From contig DFJU01000043.1 of NCBI GenBank assembly GCA_002373755.1, positions 1 to 14,961 of the forward strand: a stretch of DNA of 14,961 nucleotides, given 5' to 3'. Shown here piece after piece: positions 6,438 through 12,180 of this stretch (position 1 is its first letter; the number at the start of each line of letters is the position of its first letter). The stretch comes from Bacteroidales bacterium UBA3663. GTDB lineage: Bacteria; Bacteroidota; Bacteroidia; Bacteroidales; UBA3663. Under the pieces are notes generated by a model that saw nothing but the letters and a program-made list of their open reading frames with translations, was not told where the DNA came from and ran no database searches. A program made the translations under genes and the position numbers.

Positions 6438-8510
6438 TTATTTGTTGAGCAGTTCCTGACTGCGAGCGATGAATTTTGCCAATGCCTCGCCCTTCAGCAT
6501 ACCGCCTTCGAGCAGAGCCAGATCGATGAGCTGACGCAAGGTGGTGTCGGTTGCAGCATACTTGCCGACAGCCTCGGTCTCCTGTTTCTTGAGGCCCTCA
6601 ACATCCTTACGGAGTGAGTCGAGCAGCTGGTTCTTGTCCTCCGGGAACTCGCCGGCCTTGGCCTTGTATTTCTCCTCCTCGAGCGGTTTGATTTGAGCCT
6701 CCTTGTCCTCGATCTCCTTGCACATGGCACTGAGTGACGAGGTGAGGGCATCCTTGGCTGCTGCAAGAATCTTCTTGATGGTTGGGGCTTCTGTGTTGAC
6801 GATGAGGTTCATCTGGTCGGGCATCTGACCATAGAAGTTCATGCCGCCGCCCTGTACCTTGCTCATCTCCTTCATACGGCGCATCCATTCGTTCTGGGCA
6901 ACCATGACAGGCTTGTCGGTCTCGTCCATGGCCTGGAATTCGATGTTCCACTCGACTTTCTTGCCGTCTTGGCCAACGGTGTCTGGAATCTGGCTCTGGA
7001 AGAGGGTGTTGTTTTCGCGACGTTCGCTCTCGGTGAACTCGACCTTCTTGGCATCGGCCTTCTTGATGAGGTTCGACAAAGTGTCCGAGTCGATACGGTT
7101 GAAGTGGCACTTTTCCTGTTTCTGCTCCTGCTGGTTCATCCAAGGTGTATCCAACTGGCCACCCGTCTCGATGACGTCATAACCCTTGGCCTTGGCAGCC
7201 TCGATGTAGCTGTACTGAGCCACCTTGTCGTCCGAATAGAGGTAACACAACTGACCATCCTTGTCGGTCTGGTTGCCTTCCACGAGTTTGCGGTACTCGT
7301 CGGCGGTATAGTAGTGACCCTCGGTGTTCTTGATGAGGGCGAAGTTGATGGCCTTCTCGTAGAACTTCTCGTCGCTCAACATGCCGTACTGGATGAAGAT
7401 CTTGAGGTCATCCCACTTCTCTTCGAACTTCGTACGATCCTCGTTGAAGATCTCCTGGAGGCGGTCGGCCACCTTCTTGGTGATGTAGCCACTGATCTTC
7501 TTGACGTTCTGGTCGCTCTGCAAGTAGCTACGGCTGACGTTCAATGGAATGTCCGGACTGTCGATCACACCGTGCAACAGCATCATGAACTCAGGCACAA
7601 CACCTTCCACCTGGTCGGTGACGAACACCTGGTTGCAGAAGAGCTGAATCTTGTCACGACGGAACTCGTTGTTCTCGATCTTTGGGAAGTAGAGCACACC
7701 CGTCAAGTGGAATGGGAAATCGACATTCAAGTGAATCCAGAACAAGGGGTCTGGAGCCATCGGATAGAGTTCGTGATAGAACTTCAGGTAGTCCTCGTCC
7801 TTCAGGTCGGCAGGAGCCTTGACCCACAGAGGCTGCGTCTCGTTGATCTGGTTATCCTCATCTGTCTCAACCTCCTTGCCGTCCTTCCACTCGGTCTTTT
7901 TGCCGAATACGACAGGGATAGGCAGGTACTTGCAATATTTCTTCAAGAGGTTCTCGATGGTGTACTTCAAGGTCATGTTGGCTTTGTTCTCGTCATCCAG
8001 ATAAAGGATGATGTCGGTACCGCGCTCTGCCTTGTCGCAGGTGTCCATCGTGAAGTCAGGATTGCCCTCACAGCTCCACATGGTTGCAGGTTCATCCTTG
8101 TAACTCTTACTGCGGATCTCGACTTTCTTCGATACCATGAAGGCGGAATAGAAGCCAAGACCGAAGTGACCGATGATGCTGGCACCATCTTTCTTGTACT
8201 TGTCAAGGAACTCTGTTGCACCCGAGAAGGCAATCTGGTTGATATATTTGTCAATCTCATCGGCCGTCATACCGATACCATTATCGCTTACGGTCAATGT
8301 GCCTGCCTCTGGGTCAACGCTTACGCGCACTTTGAGGTCGTCGGTATTGCCATTGAACTCGCCGGCACGAGCCAAGGTCTTGAGTTTCTGGGTTGCATCG
8401 ACTGCATTGCTGACCAATTCACGCAGGAATATTTCGTGATCTGAGTACAAGAATTTCTTGATGACAGGAAAGATGTTTTCCGATGTCACATTGATTGAAC
8501 CAGTTTTCAT
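6438..8510 (-). CDS. htpG: Molecular chaperone HtpG (bacterial Hsp90)
   Basis: ATP-dependent dimeric cytosolic chaperone, 690 aa; longer than the E. coli protein (624 aa). The GHKL ATPase fold is clear at the N-terminus: ELVSNAVDA at 31-39 (Glu31 catalytic, Asn35), DNGIGMT at 76-82, GHFGLGFYSAF at 114-124 and a downstream GT motif. The middle domain contains PLNVSRSYLQSD, with the conserved Arg that contacts the ATP phosphate. The C-terminal part is highly charged and ends in a helical dimerization region. The ATG at 8510 gives the standard MKTGSINVTSENIF start. Only two GGCCRATG words occur in its 2 kb, fewer than its neighbours, which fits tighter codon constraint. No CIRCE element is present upstream. 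Confidence 0.97.
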   Translation of the reverse strand: MKTGSINVTSENIFPVIKKFLYSDHEIFLRELVSNAVDATQKLKTLARAGEFNGNTDDLKVRVSVDPEAGTLTVSDNGIGMTADEIDKYINQIAFSGATEFLDKYKKDGASIIGHFGLGFYSAFMVSKKVEIRSKSYKDEPATMWSCEGNPDFTMDTCDKAERGTDIILYLDDENKANMTLKYTIENLLKKYCKYLPIPVVFGKKTEWKDGKEVETDEDNQINETQPLWVKAPADLKDEDYLKFYHELYPMAPDPLFWIHLNVDFPFHLTGVLYFPKIENNEFRRDKIQLFCNQVFVTDQVEGVVPEFMMLLHGVIDSPDIPLNVSRSYLQSDQNVKKISGYITKKVADRLQEIFNEDRTKFEEKWDDLKIFIQYGMLSDEKFYEKAINFALIKNTEGHYYTADEYRKLVEGNQTDKDGQLCYLYSDDKVAQYSYIEAAKAKGYDVIETGGQLDTPWMNQQEQKQEKCHFNRIDSDTLSNLIKKADAKKVEFTESERRENNTLFQSQIPDTVGQDGKKVEWNIEFQAMDETDKPVMVAQNEWMRRMKEMSKVQGGGMNFYGQMPDQMNLIVNTEAPTIKKILAAAKDALTSSLSAMCKEIEDKEAQIKPLEEEKYKAKAGEFPEDKNQLLDSLRKDVEGLKKQETEAVGKYAATDTTLRQLIDLALLEGGMLKGEALAKFIARSQELLNK

Positions 8511-8682
8511 AAAGCCTTTAATTTTTTATATATTGTTATGTTTCAATTTTTTGTTGTCCGATGAAATTCGATTCCACCTCATTTTTCCACTCCCTTTTTC
8601 CACTTGCGGAAACGTGAAAAATGTGAACCGATTGTAAATTGAGCAAAAGCCGTGCCAAACGTCGGAAGTGTGCCAACTTGTC

Positions 8683-8702
8683 AAATTTTGCGCACAAAAT
8701 TT
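8683..8702. repeat. Short inverted repeat upstream of htpG
   Basis: AAATTTTG (8683-8690) and CAAAATTT (8695-8702) are exact inverted repeats around CGCA, about 175 nt before the htpG ATG. It may be a dimeric regulator site or a hairpin. The intergenic DNA from 8511 to about 8770 otherwise shows no gene, and no convincing htpG promoter could be placed in it. Confidence 0.4.
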
Positions 8703-8775
8703 CGACATAAAATGTGAATAAATGTTAAAAGTGCAACAAGGCAATCTATTGCGCAAAAAAGTTTCCGCAAAATAA

Positions 8776-8807
8776 TTTGCCAGCACTGTGAAAATAATCT
8801 ACCTTTG
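8776..8807 (+). promoter_or_regulatory. Bacteroidota-type promoter for a candidate small RNA
   Basis: TTTG at 8776-8779, spacer of exactly 20 nt, TACCTTTG at 8800-8807: both halves match the TTTG / TAnnTTTG consensus. Predicted transcription start near 8813. No protein-coding ORF of any length follows before a terminator at 8965-8999. Confidence 0.75.
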
Positions 8808-8812
8808 CACCG

Positions 8813-8999
8813 CCTTAGAGGAACAACCATGATAAGCATGATACCTTAAAATAAACATTTAACAAACATTTGGGTTAGCCTTAAATCTTATGCCTGAAAG
8901 ACATCGATTTCCTGTTATCGGTGATTAGCTGGTAACCCGACGTTAACCTTAATAAATATAAAATCAAAAGAGCATCCGAAAGGTTGCTCTTTTGGTTTT
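8813..8999 (+). ncRNA. Candidate structured small RNA (family not recognised)
   Basis: A stretch of about 185 nt bounded by a consensus promoter (8776-8807) and a terminator (8965-8999), divergent from htpG and ending before the separate trmB promoter. The longest possible start-to-stop frame near the 5' end is a 6-codon ORF (ATG at 8829, TAA at 8847). Internal folding is visible: GGGTTA (8872-8877) pairs with TAACCC (8933-8938), extended by GC/GC, and encloses CATCGAT (8902-8908) pairing with ATCGGTG (8917-8923) around an 8-nt loop. A direct repeat AAACATTT occurs at 8853 and 8864. The size is in the range of 6S RNA, but no 5'/3' closing stem could be drawn, so no family is assigned. A leader or attenuator for trmB is less likely because trmB has its own promoter. 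Confidence 0.55.
8965..8999 (+). terminator. Rho-independent terminator of the candidate small RNA
   Basis: CAAAAGAGCA (8965-8974) pairs with TGCTCTTTTG (8985-8994). The apex adds CC/GG around a GAAA tetraloop after a T-T mismatch, and a T-rich tail follows. Confidence 0.8.
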
Positions 9000-9050
9000 A
9001 AAGCCCTTTGTGAAAGCCGCGTAGAGCCGTCGGAAAGAAGCCGATGATTA

Positions 9051-9082
9051 TTTGGACAAGTGGATTTTATTCAGTAATTTTG
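9051..9082 (+). promoter_or_regulatory. Bacteroidota-type promoter for trmB
   Basis: TTTG at 9051-9054, 20-nt spacer, TAATTTTG at 9075-9082. The predicted start near 9089 leaves a leader of only about 15 nt before the ATG at 9104, and it rules out the in-frame ATG at 9044. Confidence 0.75.
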
Positions 9083-9103
9083 CACCACATTTTCGTAAAA
9101 TTT

Positions 9104-9904
9104 ATGGCAAAAAAGAACAAATTGATGAAGTTCGACGACATGGAAGGCTATAAAAATGTTTTCCAATATGCCTTCGAACAGTTGCAGTCCGACGGTTTCC
9201 CGTTGCGGGGCAAGTGGCACACAGACTATTTCCACAACGACAATCCCATCGTCATCGAGTTGGGTTGCGGCAAGGGCGAATACACCGTCGGACTTGCCCA
9301 GCGTTATCCCGAGAAGAATTTTATCGGCTTCGACATCAAGGGTGCGCGGATGTGGACCGGCGCGACGCAGGCCATCGAACAGAACCTTGAAAATGTGGCC
9401 TTTGTGCGCACCCGCATCGAACTGATCACGCACTTCTTTGCGCCGGGCGAGGTGTCGGAAATCTGGATTACGTTTGCCGATCCGCAGATGAAGAAGGTGA
9501 ACAAGCGGCTCACATGCACGATGTTCATGCAACGCTATTTGCAGATCCTGAAACCGCACGGTATCGTACAGCTCAAGTCCGACTCGAATTTCCTCTTCAC
9601 CTACACCGAGGAGATGGCCAAGGCCAATCGGCTGCCAATTTTGGCCAGTACGCGCAACCTTTATGCAACCGATGCGTCGGCCAATGCGTCACAGGAGGAT
9701 GGCTTCCGACCCGATTGGGAGGCGTTGCGCAACATCCAGACGGCCTACGAACGTCAGTGGCTGGCTCGTGGCATCGACATCAAATATCTTGTCGTCGAAC
9801 CGCAACTACGCGAAAAATGGGTCGAGCCGGACGTGGAAATCGAGTTGGACAGCTACCGCTCGTATGGCCGCGACCAGAACTCGTCGCTGGAAAAGCATGT
9901 GTGA
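9104..9904 (+). CDS. trmB: tRNA (guanine-N7-)-methyltransferase TrmB
   Basis: SAM-dependent class I methyltransferase that forms m7G46 in the variable loop of tRNAs; 266 aa from ATG 9104. SAM-binding motif I is ELGCGKGEY at 52-60, followed by the acidic strand end GFDIKGARMWTG (75-86). The TrmB catalytic motif, usually FPDPWxKKxHxKRR, appears here as TFADPQMKKVNKRL. Then QILKPHGIVQLKSDSNFLFTYTEEM carries the conserved KSD. The start is fixed by the promoter at 9051-9082; translation from 9044 would need a transcript beginning before the promoter. The gene is followed by 110 nt without a clear gene, then the Mrp ATPase; whether they are cotranscribed is not clear. Confidence 0.95.
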   Translation: MAKKNKLMKFDDMEGYKNVFQYAFEQLQSDGFPLRGKWHTDYFHNDNPIVIELGCGKGEYTVGLAQRYPEKNFIGFDIKGARMWTGATQAIEQNLENVAFVRTRIELITHFFAPGEVSEIWITFADPQMKKVNKRLTCTMFMQRYLQILKPHGIVQLKSDSNFLFTYTEEMAKANRLPILASTRNLYATDASANASQEDGFRPDWEALRNIQTAYERQWLARGIDIKYLVVEPQLREKWVEPDVEIELDSYRSYGRDQNSSLEKHV

Positions 9905-10014
9905 GAAAGTTGAACGTTTGAAAAATTGTTTTATGGCCAGAACGATACAGATTTGTCGGGCAATGACATTGGCCAAAAACAAGGTAATTATTCAAGAAAA
10001 ACTCTAAAATAATC

Positions 10015-11127
10015 ATGGCATTATATCCAAATCTCATCAAGGAGGCATTGGCGCAGGTTATCTATCCTGGCACCAAGAAGAACCTCATCGAAAGTGAAAT
10101 GTTGGCGGGCGACATCCGCATTGAGGGCACGAACGTATCGTTCACGCTGACCTTCGAGAAGGAGACCGACCCGTTCATGAAATCGGTCATCAAGGCGGCC
10201 GAGGCCAACATCCGCCACATGTGCGAACAGGCCGGCGAGGCTGTCGGCGAAGTGGAAATCAAGACATCGGCTAAGCAGGCTCCGCGTCCCGAGCCCGACA
10301 AGCTGCTGCCGCAGGTGAAGAACGTCATCGCCGTGGCTTCGGGCAAGGGCGGCGTGGGCAAGAGTACGGTTTCGGCCAATCTCGCTGTCGGTCTGGCCAT
10401 GTTGGGCTACAAGGTCGGTCTGCTCGATGCCGACGTGTTCGGTCCGTCTGTGCCGAAGATGTTCCAGTTGGAGGATTTCAAGCCCTACGCTGAGCGCATT
10501 GACGGTCGCGACCTGCTGATTCCGGCCGAAAAATATGGCGTGAAACTGTTGAGCGTGGGCTTCTTCGTCGATCCGAACAATGCCACCATCTGGCGTGGCA
10601 GCATGGCTTCGAGTGCCATCAAGCAGCTCATCGGCGATGCCGAGTGGGGCGAATTGGACTACCTCCTGATTGATATGCCTCCTGGAACGTCGGACATCCA
10701 CTTGACCGTCGTGCAGACCCTCGGACTGACCGGCGCTGTCGTCGTATCGACCCCGCAGCAGGTGGCATTGGCCGATGCCCGGAAAGGCATTGACATGTTC
10801 CTGAACGAGAAAATCAACGTGCCCGTGCTCGGTCTGGTCGAAAATATGGCGTGGTTCACTCCGGCCGAGTTGCCGCAGAACCGCTACTACATCTTCGGCA
10901 ATGAGGGCGTAAAGGCATTGGCCAATGAGATGAACGTCCCGCTGCTGGCCCAGATTCCTGTCGTGCAGGGCATCTGCGAGAGCGGCGACGACGGCCGTCC
11001 GATTGTCATGAACTACGATTCGATGGTCGGCCAGTCGTTCCTCAGCCTCGCGCAGGCCGTCGTGACGCAGGTCAATCTGCGCAATGCCAATCGGCCGAAA
11101 ACCGAGCGTGTGAAGGTGGAAAAGTAA
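10015..11127 (+). CDS. Mrp/NBP35-family iron-sulfur cluster carrier ATPase
   Basis: Cytosolic P-loop ATPase (ApbC/Mrp type) thought to carry and transfer Fe-S clusters; 370 aa. The N-terminal MIP18/DUF59 domain covers about 1-85. A linker rich in Pro follows, then the deviant Walker A GKGGVGKST at 110-118, the switch LLDADVFGPSVPKMF at 136-150 and Walker B LLIDMPPGTSD at 217-227. The CxxC cysteines that bind a cluster between subunits in canonical Mrp/ApbC are absent: the position after ENM (276-278) reads AWFTPAELPQN. The same substitution is, from memory, common in Bacteroidota homologues, so it may be a lineage trait rather than damage. ATG 10015 follows AAAATAATC. An inverted repeat begins 8 nt after the stop. 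Confidence 0.92.
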   Translation: MALYPNLIKEALAQVIYPGTKKNLIESEMLAGDIRIEGTNVSFTLTFEKETDPFMKSVIKAAEANIRHMCEQAGEAVGEVEIKTSAKQAPRPEPDKLLPQVKNVIAVASGKGGVGKSTVSANLAVGLAMLGYKVGLLDADVFGPSVPKMFQLEDFKPYAERIDGRDLLIPAEKYGVKLLSVGFFVDPNNATIWRGSMASSAIKQLIGDAEWGELDYLLIDMPPGTSDIHLTVVQTLGLTGAVVVSTPQQVALADARKGIDMFLNEKINVPVLGLVENMAWFTPAELPQNRYYIFGNEGVKALANEMNVPLLAQIPVVQGICESGDDGRPIVMNYDSMVGQSFLSLAQAVVTQVNLRNANRPKTERVKVEK

Positions 11128-11135
11128 GTGATAGA

Positions 11136-11234
11136 GACCCCCTCCCGTCCTCCCCGGGGGGAGGGGCAAATTCCATCCAAAACTATTTTCTGTGACTATT
11201 AATCTCCTCACCTCGGGGAGGTCGGGAGGGGGTC
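11136..11234. repeat. G+C-rich intergenic inverted repeat between the Mrp gene and birA
   Basis: The arms at 11136-11155 and 11215-11234 are inverted repeats with one mismatch in 20, around a spacer of about 59 nt. The outer 12 bases of the left arm, GACCCCCTCCCG, recur at 12050-12061 after birA, and their complement occurs at 11223-11234. The right arm ends 10 nt before the birA ATG, so an RNA hairpin here would sit against the birA start. It is probably a dispersed REP/MITE-type element. Confidence 0.7.
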
Positions 11235-11244
11235 GTTTTTGTGT

Positions 11245-12021
11245 ATGATACATTTACAAGAAACAGCAAGCACCAACACGTGGCTGCTCGATGCGTTGAG
11301 GCGCGACAGCACAATGGCCGATGGCACAGTCGTTTGGACCACACGGCAGACGGCCGGACGCGGTCAGATGGGCAACTCGTGGGAGTCGGCCGACGGGCAG
11401 AATATCGCCCTCTCCGTGCTGCTCCGCCCGGATTTTCTCGCGCCGCACAACCAGTTCATCATCAGCGAGTTGGTCGCTTTGTGTGTGGCCGATGCGCTAC
11501 GCGGATTCCTGCCGGCAGACATTGGCCAAAAAGTCACCGTCAAGTGGCCGAACGACATCTATGTGGCCGATGGAAAAATCTGCGGCATCCTGATTGAGAA
11601 CCAGTTGCAGGGCATGAAGCTGGCCTACAGCGTGTGCGGCATCGGCATCAACGTCAATCAGGAGCGATGGCTCGGCAATGCGCCCAATCCGACGAGCCTC
11701 CGTCTGGTCACGGGTCAGACCTACGACGTCGAGGCCGTGCTCGATGCCGTCGTCGCGCGCATCCTGACCCGTTGGGAGGCTTTTATGGCCAATGCACCGG
11801 CGCAGCAGGAAATCCTCCACCGCCGGTTCTGCGAATCGCTCTACCGCCGCGAAGGGCTGCATCCCTACGTCGATGCGGCCACGGGCGAGGCTTTTCAGGC
11901 ACGCATCGCTGGCGTCGAGCCGATGGGCCCGCTGCGTCTCATTACGGCCGATGGCGAAGAGCGCACCTACAGTTTCAAGGAGGTCAAGTTCGTGCTGCCC
12001 TGCGGGGTGACGAAGGAGTAA
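11245..12021 (+). CDS. birA: Biotin--[acetyl-CoA-carboxylase] ligase, monofunctional
   Basis: Activates biotin as biotinyl-5'-AMP and transfers it to the lysine of biotin carboxyl carrier proteins; 258 aa. The ligase motif GRGQMGNSW at 38-46 corresponds to GRGRxGRxW, though with Gln and Asn at two of the usual positions. KWPNDIYV at 100-107 and GKICGILIE at 110-118 are the other active-site stretches, then GIGINVNQ. The C-terminal SH3-like domain (about 205-258) ends in SFKEVKFVLP. There is no N-terminal winged-helix domain, so this is a class I enzyme that cannot act as the biotin repressor. The ATG at 11245 is preferred over a TTG two codons upstream because it starts directly into MIHLQETASTN. 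G+C-rich repeats lie on both sides. Confidence 0.93.
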   Translation: MIHLQETASTNTWLLDALRRDSTMADGTVVWTTRQTAGRGQMGNSWESADGQNIALSVLLRPDFLAPHNQFIISELVALCVADALRGFLPADIGQKVTVKWPNDIYVADGKICGILIENQLQGMKLAYSVCGIGINVNQERWLGNAPNPTSLRLVTGQTYDVEAVLDAVVARILTRWEAFMANAPAQQEILHRRFCESLYRREGLHPYVDAATGEAFQARIAGVEPMGPLRLITADGEERTYSFKEVKFVLPCGVTKE

Positions 12022-12049
12022 GAGACTGACCCCCATCCCAATGACCTGC

Positions 12050-12145
12050 GACCCCCTCCCGACTTACCCCTCGCTAAAGCTCGTCTTCTCGCTGAACGAT
12101 TATCAATCGTTCTAATCGCTGTGAGGACCCCGAGGGGAGGGGGTC
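12050..12145. repeat. G+C-rich intergenic inverted repeat between birA and the methyltransferase
   Basis: GACCCCCTCCC (12050-12060) is an exact inverted repeat of 12135-12145. Inside, GAACGATT (12094-12101) and AATCGTTC (12105-12112) form a tight hairpin with a 3-nt loop. The outer arm is shared with the element before birA (11136-11147), so both belong to one repeat family with different interiors. It lies between the birA stop and the methyltransferase start, a place where an insertion boundary might be expected. Confidence 0.65.
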
Positions 12146-12180
12146 AAAATCAGAAATTTTTAATCGCACAATAAAACATT

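Noticed and set aside
6969..8444. Long plus-strand open frame opposite htpG
   Set aside because: Antisense shadow of the conserved HtpG sequence; Val/Leu-rich with no domains.
8511..8770. CIRCE/HrcA site ahead of htpG
   Set aside because: No TTAGCACTC-N9-GAGTGCTAA or near match is present; only the unrelated inverted repeat at 8683-8702.
8526..8786. 86-codon minus-strand frame upstream of htpG
   Set aside because: It lies in A+T-rich intergenic DNA, with no family resemblance and codon use unlike the neighbouring genes.
9044..9103. Upstream ATG as the start of trmB
   Set aside because: It lies before the trmB promoter (9051-9082), so it would not be in the mRNA; the extra 20 residues do not resemble TrmB.
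10021..11253. Minus-strand frame opposite the Mrp gene
   Set aside because: Antisense shadow of a conserved ATPase; no recognisable motifs.
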